The translations under genes and the position numbers were made by a program. From the NCBI RefSeq assembly GCF_000974485.1, contig NZ_BBOM01000009.1, forward strand, positions 372,001-436,000: a stretch of 64,000 nt of DNA, written 5' to 3'. Shown here in pieces: positions 52,074 to 59,783 of this stretch. The stretch is from Streptomyces sp. NBRC 109706 (lineage in GTDB: Bacteria > Actinomycetota > Actinomycetes > Streptomycetales > Streptomycetaceae). Under the pieces are notes generated by a model that was given only the letters and a program-made list of their open reading frames with translations, was not told the DNA's origin and did not search any database. Numbering within the stretch: the first letter of the stretch is position 1; every line of letters begins with the position of its first letter.

Positions 52074-52319
52074 GCCGGCGGACGTTAGCGCGCCGGCCCC
52101 CGGCTGTCGCGGGGTTTTCCACCCCGGCCGCGCACAGCCCCGACCAGGGCGCGGGCCGGCAACGCGGGAGCGTCGACTCCTCGCCCGGCGAGGGCCCGGC
52201 TGACGCATCGACAGCGGACGGCGACGGCGTCAACTCCCTTGCCCCGCCTCGGAGGACACAGCTTCGGCGCGATGCCTTTACAGCACGGGCACCCGACGCT
52301 ACCTTCGGCCGCACAGTTC

Positions 52320-52333
52320 TGGGAGCGCTCCCA
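52320..52333. promoter_or_regulatory. CebR operator upstream of the first AA10 monooxygenase
   Basis: tgggagcgctccca, identical to the known CebR box, the operator for cellulose/cellobiose-controlled genes in Streptomyces. It is 71 nt before the start codon. It predicts repression by CebR and induction by cello-oligosaccharides. Confidence 0.88.
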
Positions 52334-52403
52334 TCTCTTTGGGCCCACCATGTCAGCCCCCGCCCCGCTCATCCCACTCATCACGCGAAAGGGACCGCAC
52401 GCG

Positions 52404-53483
52404 ATGAGAGACCGGCCGACCGCCCGCGCACGCCAGCGGAGAATCACCCTCCTCACCCTGCTCGCCGCCCTGCCCGCCCTCTGTCTGCTGATGTTCACCG
52501 GCGGCAGCGCGTCCGCGCACGGCGCCCCGATGGACCCGGGCAGCCGCACCTACCTGTGCTGGAAGTACAGCATCAACGAGACCGGCGCGATCGACCCGAC
52601 CAACCCGGCCTGCCGTGCGGCGCTCAACCAGAGCGGACCCAACGCGTTCTACAACTGGTTCGCCGTGCTCCGCTCGGACGGCGCCGGCCGCACCGAGGGC
52701 TTCATCCCCGACGGCGAACTCTGCAGCGGCGGCGCCACCGTCTACGACTTCTCCGGCTTCGACCTCGCCCGCGACGACTGGCCCACCACCCACCTCACCT
52801 CCGGCGCCGACTGGGAGTTCACCTACAACCCCTGGGCCCACCACCCCGGCACCTTCCACCAGTACGTCACCGTCGACGGCTGGGATCCCACCACCCCCCT
52901 CACCTGGGACGACCTCGAAGACACCCCCTTCCACTCCGAGACCGACCCGCCCATGCGCGGCAACGTCGGCAGCGCCGAATCCGAGTACTACTGGGACGCC
53001 CAGCTCCCCTCGGACAAGACCGGCCGCCACATCATCTACACCGTATGGGAACGGTCTGACAGTCAGGAGACCTTCTACGGCTGCTCCGATGTCGTCTTCG
53101 ACGGTGGCAACGGCGAGGTCACCGTTCCGGACGGGGACGGCTCCCCGGAGGAGCCGGGCGAGCCCGGCCCGACGCCTGGCTACTGCCGCGCCGCGCTGAC
53201 CGGCGTGGACGAGTGGGCGGGCGGTTTCCAGGCGCAGATCACGGTCACCAACCCGAGCGACGGACCGATCTCCAACTGGACCGTGGACTGGTCGGAGGCG
53301 ATGGGCAACGAGATCCACAGCGTCTGGAACGGCTCGATGATCTCGCACGGCACCCACATCATGGTCTCCAACGCCGCCTGGAACGGCACCGTTCCGGCGG
53401 GCGGGACCACAACCTTCGGCTTCTCGTCCGACGGTTCGCCGCCGACCGAGTCGACCCTGATCGGCTGCGTGGTCGCCAACTGA
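52404..53483 (+). CDS. AA10 lytic polysaccharide monooxygenase with CBM2
   Basis: A 359-residue secreted enzyme. The signal peptide ends in GGSASA so the mature protein starts at His39, the first histidine of the copper brace; the second is in NPWAHHPGTF. The AA10 catalytic domain runs to about residue 240. A short Pro/Glu linker then joins a C-terminal CBM2 (about 258-359) with surface tryptophans (SNWTVDW, VWNGSM, NAAWNGTV). It cleaves crystalline cellulose or chitin oxidatively. The CebR box points to cellulose. It is paired with a near-identical downstream copy. Confidence 0.95.
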   Translation: MRDRPTARARQRRITLLTLLAALPALCLLMFTGGSASAHGAPMDPGSRTYLCWKYSINETGAIDPTNPACRAALNQSGPNAFYNWFAVLRSDGAGRTEGFIPDGELCSGGATVYDFSGFDLARDDWPTTHLTSGADWEFTYNPWAHHPGTFHQYVTVDGWDPTTPLTWDDLEDTPFHSETDPPMRGNVGSAESEYYWDAQLPSDKTGRHIIYTVWERSDSQETFYGCSDVVFDGGNGEVTVPDGDGSPEEPGEPGPTPGYCRAALTGVDEWAGGFQAQITVTNPSDGPISNWTVDWSEAMGNEIHSVWNGSMISHGTHIMVSNAAWNGTVPAGGTTTFGFSSDGSPPTESTLIGCVVAN

Positions 53484-53495
53484 CCCCGCGTCACC

Positions 53496-53533
53496 GACCG
53501 GCCCGGCCGTCGCCCCCGACGGCCGGGCCGGTC
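53496..53533. terminator. strong hairpin terminator between the AA10 genes
   Basis: A 17-bp perfect stem (gaccggcccggccgtcg / its complement) with a 4-nt loop, 12 nt after the stop codon. It separates the two monooxygenase transcripts. Confidence 0.8.
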
Positions 53534-53592
53534 GCGATCAGGTAACGCACATGTCTTTACAGGCGCATCCGCTTGGCACTACCGTCCCAAAT

Positions 53593-53606
53593 TGGGAGCG
53601 CTCCCA
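53593..53606. promoter_or_regulatory. CebR operator upstream of the second AA10 monooxygenase
   Basis: A second exact copy of tgggagcgctccca, 63 nt before the next start codon, so both paralogues are under the same control. Confidence 0.88.
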
Positions 53607-53668
53607 TAGCGCTCTCACAGCTCCACAGGTTTCCCCCCACCTCATCACGGCGAAAGGGACGCAACGCG

Positions 53669-54571
53669 ATGAGAGACCAGAAGAAGCGCAGCGGCCGCCT
53701 CCGTAAGCTCGGCCTGTTGACCGCGGCCGCCACCCTCCCCGCCATGACCGCCGTCGTGTTCACCGGCGGCAGCGCGTCCGCGCACGGTGCCCCGATGGAC
53801 CCGGGCAGCCGTACCTATCTGTGCTGGAAGTACAGCGTCAACGAGACCGGCGCGATCGATCCGACGAACGCCGCGTGTGCCGCGGCCCTGGCGGAGGGCG
53901 GCGCGAACGCGTTCTACAACTGGTTCGCCGTGCTCCGCTCGGACGGCGCCGGCCGCACCGAGGGCTTCATCCCCGACGGCGAACTCTGCAGCGGCGGCGC
54001 CACCGTCTACGACTTCTCCGGCTTCGACCTCGTCCACGAGGACTGGCCCACCACCCACCTCACCTCCGGCGCCGACTGGGAGTTCACCTACAACCCCTGG
54101 GCCCACCACCCCGGCACCTTCCACCAGTACGTCACCGTCGACGGCTGGGACCCGAGCAGTCCGCTCACCTGGGACGACCTCGAAGACACCCCGTTCCACT
54201 CCGAGACCGACCCGCCCATGCGCGGCAACGTCGGCAGCGCCGAATCCGAGTACTACTGGGACGCCCAGCTCCCCTCGGGCAAGAGCGGTCGGCACATCAT
54301 CTACACCGTATGGGAGCGCTCCGACAGCCAGGAGACCTTCTACGGCTGCTCCGACGTCGTCTTCGACGGCGGCAACGGCGAGGTCACCGTTCCCGGTGGC
54401 GCCGACGCGGCCTCCCCCGAGGTGATGAACGAGTTCACCGCGCCGGTCGCCGACGAGCACGGGGAGCACGCCGAGCACGGTGCCCACCACGTCGAGTCCG
54501 CGTCACAGGCCACCGCCGTGACCACCGGCGCCGCCGCCAGGAGCGCGTTCCTGCAGCTGCTGGCCGACTGA
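53669..54571 (+). CDS. AA10 lytic polysaccharide monooxygenase with His-rich tail, no CBM
   Basis: A 300-residue secreted paralogue of the upstream enzyme. The signal peptide again ends GGSASA with mature His39. The catalytic domain is almost identical to that of the upstream copy, with nucleotide-identical runs over 100 nt, indicating recent duplication or gene conversion. In place of the CBM2 there is a different C terminus with five His within 11 residues (264-274, HGEHAEHGAHH) and a hydrophobic end. The His cluster could bind copper or act in activation, but that is speculation. Confidence 0.95.
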   Translation: MRDQKKRSGRLRKLGLLTAAATLPAMTAVVFTGGSASAHGAPMDPGSRTYLCWKYSVNETGAIDPTNAACAAALAEGGANAFYNWFAVLRSDGAGRTEGFIPDGELCSGGATVYDFSGFDLVHEDWPTTHLTSGADWEFTYNPWAHHPGTFHQYVTVDGWDPSSPLTWDDLEDTPFHSETDPPMRGNVGSAESEYYWDAQLPSGKSGRHIIYTVWERSDSQETFYGCSDVVFDGGNGEVTVPGGADAASPEVMNEFTAPVADEHGEHAEHGAHHVESASQATAVTTGAAARSAFLQLLAD

Positions 54572-54623
54572 GCGGGCCGAGCCGGCCGCGTCGACGCACG
54601 CGCACCCGGTAGCGGCACGCAAC

Positions 54624-54688
54624 CCCCGAACTCCGGCCTGTCGTCCCGACCTCCCAGCCCCCGCTAGGGCGACAGGCCGGCTTCGGGG
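54624..54688. terminator. long hairpin terminator after the second AA10 gene
   Basis: Inverted arms ccccgaa...ccggcctgtcg and cgacaggccgg...ttcgggg, interrupted by a small bulge, with a 26-nt loop. It lies between convergent genes and is followed by ttt on the plus strand. Confidence 0.7.
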
Positions 54689-54736
54689 TTTCCACGTTCG
54701 GCGACGCCCCCCTCGTTCAGGGCCGTTGGGGATCGT

Positions 54737-55303
54737 TCAGGGCTGTTGCGGGTCGCGGGGCGCCAGCCGGTAGGAGACGGCGCCGAAGCGGACCTGGTCC
54801 CCCGCGCGGACCGGGATGGTGTCGACGACGCGGCGCCCGTTGACCCAGGTGCCGTTGGCCGAGCCCAGATCGCGCAGCGTCCAGCCGGCGGCGGTGCCGC
54901 GCAGCTGGGCGTGGTAGCGGGAGACGCTGGCGTCGTTCAGCCGGAGCCCTGATCCCGAGGCGCGCCCTATGGCCAACGGCCGGGGCCCGGGCGCCGGCAG
55001 CACCAGTTGCGGCAGCCGCTCCGCGCGCCAGGCGAGCCGGAGGCGCTGGTGGAACGCGGAGACCCGGGTGACCGAGCCGAGCAACCAGCCCCGGCGACGT
55101 TCGACCTGACGCTCCGGCAGATCGCCCAGCACGGCCACCAGCTCGTCCGGATGCCGGGCGGCCAGGATGCGTTCGATCCGTCCGAGGAGGGTGTCGGGCG
55201 AGAGCCGCCCCTCGGCCATGCTCTCCCGCAGCACGTCGAGCGCCCGCTCCCGGTCCGCGTCGGAGATGCGCGGCTGTTGGGCTTCGGACTCGGACGGGGT
55301 CAT
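54737..55303 (-). CDS. DUF1707 and FHA domain protein
   Basis: A 188-residue cytoplasmic protein. The N-terminal DUF1707 domain (RISDADRERALDVLRESMAEGRLS) is followed by a C-terminal FHA domain (about 110-180: LAIGRASGSGLRLNDASVSRYHAQL, DLGSANGTWVNGRRV), which binds phosphothreonine peptides. It likely serves as an adaptor in Ser/Thr kinase signalling. ATG at 55303 has GGAG upstream; a start 54 nt upstream is a weaker option. Confidence 0.88.
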   Translation of the reverse strand: MTPSESEAQQPRISDADRERALDVLRESMAEGRLSPDTLLGRIERILAARHPDELVAVLGDLPERQVERRRGWLLGSVTRVSAFHQRLRLAWRAERLPQLVLPAPGPRPLAIGRASGSGLRLNDASVSRYHAQLRGTAAGWTLRDLGSANGTWVNGRRVVDTIPVRAGDQVRFGAVSYRLAPRDPQQP

Positions 55304-55415
55304 ACGGAAATTCTCCGTGACGGTCAGCCCGGCTGTCCAGATTTCCTTTGCCGCCATGGCGATGATCAGTTAATCTCCTCGCAACGCCCAACGATTCTGG
55401 AAGGAGGCGGACATC

Positions 55416-55475
55416 ATGCACCGTTTTGCTCATTCATGCTTCCGCCGCCTTCCGTCTGGGCGTTCCTCGGGCTGA
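55416..55475 (+). CDS. short upstream ORF, possible leader peptide
   Basis: A 19-codon ORF (starting MHRFAHSCFRRLPSGRSSG) with an excellent AAGGAGG 8 nt before its ATG. It ends 37 nt before the start codon of the following GNAT gene. The strength of the ribosome binding site argues that it is translated. It may control the downstream gene, or the site may simply be a remnant. No similarity is known to me. Confidence 0.45.
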   Translation: MHRFAHSCFRRLPSGRSSG

Positions 55476-55512
55476 TCCGGAAGCGTGTGAACACCTTTCC
55501 GGAAGGACCCCC

Positions 55513-56433
55513 ATGACCGATCTGGTCATTCGCCCCCTGGCCGACGACGAGACCTCCGCCCCGTTCCACTCCCTGCCGGATCCCGGTGTGGTGGGGCGCG
55601 CGTTGCTGCCGTCGCCGCACGATCGCTTCGAGACCGTCGCCGCCGGCGGCGAGTACCGCCCCGAGTGGACCTGGCTCGCGTTCCGTGGCGACACGGTGGT
55701 GGCCCGCGTCGCCTACTGGGGCAGCGAGAACGACGCATCCCCCAAGGCGCTGGACTGGTTCGACTTCACCGACCGCGAGGCGGCGGTGGCGCTGCTCAGG
55801 GCCACCCCGTTTGACGCCGAGTACGAGCTGGTCCTGCCGCCCGGCTGGCGCGAGGACCCGGCGGCCCTGGCGGCGGCCGAGGCCAGGATCGAGGCGGCCA
55901 CCGAAGCCGGCTACCGGACGCTGACCGAACGGTTCCGCTATGTCTGGACCACCGAGTGCGGGCTGCCCGAGAACCCGGGCCGGCTGGAGTTCCGTCCCGA
56001 GCCGGACGACGGGGCGGTCTTCGACGTGCTGCGCCGGATACACAGCGACACCAGGGACCACCACGCCCTGCGGGCCATCGCGAAGCACGGGCCCGACGGG
56101 GCGGCCCAGGAGGAGATGGACTTCATCAACTGGCTTCCCTCGGGCCGGGAGACGCTGCGGCTCGCCTACACCCCCGAGGGCGCGTTGGTGGGCATCCAGA
56201 TTCCCGGGCAGAACCCGGCGGGGGCCTGTGTGGGGCTGATCGGGGTGGTGCCGGAACAGCGCGGCCACTCCTACGGTTACGACCTGCTGGCCGAGTGCAC
56301 CCACACGCTGGTGGCGCACGGCGCCAAGCGGATCGCGGCGGCCACCGACGTGGGCAACAGCGCGATGGCCGCCTCGTTCGCCCGGGCCGGTTATCCGATC
56401 GCGCAGCACCGCTACTGCATGACCGTGGACTGA
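55513..56433 (+). CDS. GNAT family N-acetyltransferase
   Basis: A 306-residue protein of the larger GNAT type. The C-terminal half carries the acetyl-CoA motif VPEQRGHSYGYDLLAECTHT and a final hydrophobic strand. The N-terminal half resembles a degenerate second GNAT fold. GGAAGGA lies just upstream of the ATG. Substrate unknown. A translated-looking short ORF precedes it. Confidence 0.82.
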   Translation: MTDLVIRPLADDETSAPFHSLPDPGVVGRALLPSPHDRFETVAAGGEYRPEWTWLAFRGDTVVARVAYWGSENDASPKALDWFDFTDREAAVALLRATPFDAEYELVLPPGWREDPAALAAAEARIEAATEAGYRTLTERFRYVWTTECGLPENPGRLEFRPEPDDGAVFDVLRRIHSDTRDHHALRAIAKHGPDGAAQEEMDFINWLPSGRETLRLAYTPEGALVGIQIPGQNPAGACVGLIGVVPEQRGHSYGYDLLAECTHTLVAHGAKRIAAATDVGNSAMAASFARAGYPIAQHRYCMTVD

Positions 56434-56509
56434 CCCCTGGCCTTCGGGCCCGGAGTGAGTCGACGCCGCCCGGCGGGGGGTCTGGCCTGAGCCCGCCGGG
56501 CGGCACAGC

Positions 56510-58321
56510 ATGGATGTCATGTCGGTTGAGGGATTCGAAACGGTCGGGGCAGTCGAAGCGGGCCGGGCGGTCCGGGTGTTCGAGGTATGGGCGCCGCACG
56601 CCGGCGAGGTCACCCTCCGGCTGGACGGACGCGACCTTCCCATGCGCCGGGCGCCGGGCGGCGAGGGCTGGTGGGAGGTCGAGGCCGAGGCCGGTTCCGG
56701 CGCGCGGTACGGCTTCTCGTTGGACGGCGGCGAGGTGCTGCCCGATCCGCGCGGGCGGGCGCTGCCCGACGGGCCCGAGGGGTTGAGCGCGGTGGTCGAT
56801 CCGACGCGCTTCGCCTGGCGGCACTCGTGGCCGGGGCTGGCCCTGGACGGGGCCGTGCTCTACGAGCTGCACATCGGCACGTTCACCGCCGCGGGCACCT
56901 TCGACGGCGCGATCGAACGGCTCGGTCACCTTGCCGATCTGGGCGTCACCCATGTCCAACTGATGCCGGTCTGCCCGTTTCCCGGGCGGCACGGCTGGGG
57001 CTATGACGGGGTGGCGCCCTGGGCGGTGCACGAGCCCTATGGCGGGCCGGAGGGGCTTTACCGCTTTGTCGACGCGGCGCACGGGCACGGCCTGGGCGTG
57101 GTGCTCGACGTGGTGCACAACCACCTCGGCCCTTCGGGCAATCGGCTGCCCGCGTTCGGCCCCTACTTCACCGAGCGGCACCACACCCCGTGGGGCGCGG
57201 CCGTCAATCTGGACGGTCCCGGCTCGGACCAGGTGCGGGCCTACTTCGTGGGCAGCGCGCTGGCGTTTCTGCGGGACTACCGGCTCGACGGGCTGCGGCT
57301 CGACGCGGTGCACGCGCTGGTGGACGACAGGGCCGAGCATCTGCTGGCCGAACTCTCCGCCGCCGTGGCCGCGTTGGCCGAGGCGGAACGCCGGCCGCTG
57401 TTTCTGGTCGCCGAGTCGGACCGCAACGACCCGCGCACCGTCGCGCCCCGCTCCTCGCACGGTCTCGGCCTCGACGCACAGTGGAACGACGACTTCCACC
57501 ACGCGCTGCATGTCGCCTGGACAGGCGAGTCCCAGGGCTACTACGCGGACTTCGCCCGCGCGCCGCTCACCGCCCTGGCAAAGGTTCTGACCTGCGGCTT
57601 CTTCCATGACGGCGGGTTCTCCGCGTTCCGTGGCCGACGCCATGGGCGGCCGCTGGAACGGTCCGCGGTCCAGACGCACCGGCTGGTCGGCTATGCCCAG
57701 ACCCATGACCAGGTGGGCAACCGTGCCCTCGGCGACCGGCTCGCCGCCCTGCTCGGCCCGGTGCGCGCGGCACCGGTCGCGGCGCTGGTGCTGTGCGGTC
57801 CCTTCACACCGATGCTGTTCATGGGTGAGGAGTGGGGCGCCACCACGCCCTGGCAGTACTTCACCGACCATCAGGACCCGGCGCTGGCCGAGGCGGTCCG
57901 CGACGGCCGGCGCCGTGAGTTCGCCACCCACGGCTGGACGGCGACCGAGGTGCCCGATCCGCAGGATCCGGCCACCCGGGACCGCTCCTGCCTGGACTGG
58001 GACGAACCGCTGCGGGACGGCGCCAAGGCGGCGCTTCTTGACTGGTGCCACCGGCTGATCGCGATCCGGCACCGCCATCTGCCGCCGGGACTGCGCCTGG
58101 ACCAGGTGCGGGTGGAGTTCGACGAGACCGCGCGCTGGCTGGTGCTGCACAACGGGCCGCTGACCGTGGCCGTCAACCTCGCCCCCGAGCCGAGGGTGCT
58201 GACGCTGGGCCCGGGACCGTTCACCACCCTGGCCGCCACCCACACCACCGCGCACCAGGAGCCGCCCCGGGGCGAACTCGCCCTGCCGCCCAGCTCCGCA
58301 CAGGTGCTGCTGCGTACCTGA
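56510..58321 (+). CDS. treZ: malto-oligosyltrehalose trehalohydrolase
   Basis: A 603-residue GH13 enzyme that releases trehalose from the products of TreY. The N-terminal CBM48-like domain (about 20-105) is followed by the GH13 barrel with VLDVVHNHLGPSG, the nucleophile region GLRLDAVHAL, the acid VAESDRND and QTHDQVGNR. A second ATG three codons in is an alternative start. treY lies upstream, separated by five genes. Confidence 0.94.
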   Translation: MDVMSVEGFETVGAVEAGRAVRVFEVWAPHAGEVTLRLDGRDLPMRRAPGGEGWWEVEAEAGSGARYGFSLDGGEVLPDPRGRALPDGPEGLSAVVDPTRFAWRHSWPGLALDGAVLYELHIGTFTAAGTFDGAIERLGHLADLGVTHVQLMPVCPFPGRHGWGYDGVAPWAVHEPYGGPEGLYRFVDAAHGHGLGVVLDVVHNHLGPSGNRLPAFGPYFTERHHTPWGAAVNLDGPGSDQVRAYFVGSALAFLRDYRLDGLRLDAVHALVDDRAEHLLAELSAAVAALAEAERRPLFLVAESDRNDPRTVAPRSSHGLGLDAQWNDDFHHALHVAWTGESQGYYADFARAPLTALAKVLTCGFFHDGGFSAFRGRRHGRPLERSAVQTHRLVGYAQTHDQVGNRALGDRLAALLGPVRAAPVAALVLCGPFTPMLFMGEEWGATTPWQYFTDHQDPALAEAVRDGRRREFATHGWTATEVPDPQDPATRDRSCLDWDEPLRDGAKAALLDWCHRLIAIRHRHLPPGLRLDQVRVEFDETARWLVLHNGPLTVAVNLAPEPRVLTLGPGPFTTLAATHTTAHQEPPRGELALPPSSAQVLLRT

Positions 58322-58380
58322 ACGACACCGGAAGGCACAGCGTGGATACGCTGACAGCTCGCCGAGGGTGGGAGAGCAGC

Positions 58381-59361
58381 ATGCCGGAGAGCGCACGGGA
58401 ACGGATTCTCGTCGTGGGGGGCTCGGGGGTGGACACCATCGTCCGGGTCGAGCGGCTGGCCGTGCCGCCGGGCGACAGCGTGTCCGTCGAGCCGATCAGG
58501 GACTATGTGGCGCACACCGGCACCGGCTACGCGCTGGCGTTCCACGCGCTGGGGCGGCCGACGACCTTTCTCGACTTTCTGGGCGACGACGACCCCGGGC
58601 GGCTGGTCCGCGACCGGTTCGCCGCCACCGGGGTGGACTTCGTGACGCTGCCGGCGCCGGCCGGCACCCCGCGCAGCGTCAACCTGGTGGACGCCGAGGG
58701 CCGGCGGTTCTCCTTCTACGACGGCCGGCATCCGGCCGGTCTGACGCTGCCGCTCGATATCGCGCTGCCGCTGGTCGACCGGGCCCGCCATGTGCATGTG
58801 GGGCGCAGCGACTTCAACCGGGAGCTGCTGACCGCGCTGGCGGACCGGCCCGACGTCACCACGTCCACCGATGTGCACGCCTGGGACGGGGTGGATCCGG
58901 CCGCCCACCCCTGGGTCTTCGGCGTCGACCATGTCTTTCTGAGCGCCGCCTCGATCCAGGGCCGGGCGCCCGAGGTGCTGCGGATGATCCTGGCGCGCGG
59001 CCGGGCCCGCCTCGTGGTGGCCACCGACGGCGCCGCCGGCTGCTATCTGCTGGCGGGGCCCGAGGCGGGCGGCGACGGGGAGGTGCGGCACTTCCCCGCG
59101 GTGACGCCGCCGGGCCCCGTGGTGGACAGCAACGGCGCGGGCGACTCGTTCGCCACCGCGTTTCTGCACACGCTGCTCGACGGCGCCCCGTTGGCGCGCT
59201 GTGTGCACGCCGGCCTGCTGGCCGGCGCGTTCGCCACCACCCACCACGGCACCCACGAACGGCACATCACCGCCGGTGAATTGGCCGGGGAGTTGGCCGC
59301 CGCGACCGCTCGCGCTACGCCGGGCCCCCGGTCGGGTCCAGCTTCACCGCGATCGAGTTGA
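58381..59361 (+). CDS. PfkB family carbohydrate kinase
   Basis: A 326-residue ribokinase-like sugar kinase. The N-terminal ILVVGGSGVDTIVRVERL and the C-terminal catalytic-base motif DSNGAGDSF are intact. ATG at 58381 has GGGAGAG upstream. The substrate is unknown. Its last 47 nt overlap the 3' end of msrB on the opposite strand. Confidence 0.88.
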   Translation: MPESARERILVVGGSGVDTIVRVERLAVPPGDSVSVEPIRDYVAHTGTGYALAFHALGRPTTFLDFLGDDDPGRLVRDRFAATGVDFVTLPAPAGTPRSVNLVDAEGRRFSFYDGRHPAGLTLPLDIALPLVDRARHVHVGRSDFNRELLTALADRPDVTTSTDVHAWDGVDPAAHPWVFGVDHVFLSAASIQGRAPEVLRMILARGRARLVVATDGAAGCYLLAGPEAGGDGEVRHFPAVTPPGPVVDSNGAGDSFATAFLHTLLDGAPLARCVHAGLLAGAFATTHHGTHERHITAGELAGELAAATARATPGPRSGPASPRSS

Positions 59362-59731
59362 TGCAGTACCGCAGGTCGGTGGGGGTGTTGTAGCCCTCGC
59401 CGGCGAAGACATGGCCGAGGTGCGAGCCGCAGGTGCGGCAGAGCACCTCGGTGCGCGGCCGTCCCGGCAGCGAGTTGTCCGGCCTGGTCTCCACCGCGTC
59501 GCTGTCCGCCGGGTCGAAGAACGACGGCCAGCCGCAGTGCGACTCGAACTTGGTGTCGGAGCGGAACAGCTCGGCCCCGCACGCCCGGCACTGGTAGATC
59601 CCGGCGGTCTTGGTGTCCGTGTACTCGCCGGTGAACGCGGGCTCGGTGCCCGCCTGGCGCAGCACCCGGTACTCCTCGTCCGACAGCTGCTCGCGCCACT
59701 CCTCGTCGGACTTCTCCACCTGGTACGCCAT
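59315..59731 (-). CDS. msrB: peptide-methionine (R)-S-oxide reductase
   Basis: A 138-residue MsrB. It reduces methionine-R-sulfoxide in proteins. The zinc-binding pairs CRACG and CRTCG, and the catalytic cysteine in LRYCINSIAV, are present, as is the GWPSFFDP motif. ATG follows AAAGGAGAG. It starts 52 nt after murC on the same strand and converges with the PfkB kinase. The usual second domain (MsrA) is absent. Confidence 0.94.
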   Translation of the reverse strand: MAYQVEKSDEEWREQLSDEEYRVLRQAGTEPAFTGEYTDTKTAGIYQCRACGAELFRSDTKFESHCGWPSFFDPADSDAVETRPDNSLPGRPRTEVLCRTCGSHLGHVFAGEGYNTPTDLRYCINSIAVKLDPTGGPA

Positions 59732-59783
59732 GGTCTCTCCTTTGCACTTCTGACTGCCGGTCCGAGGGGGGAACCGGTCCGCT

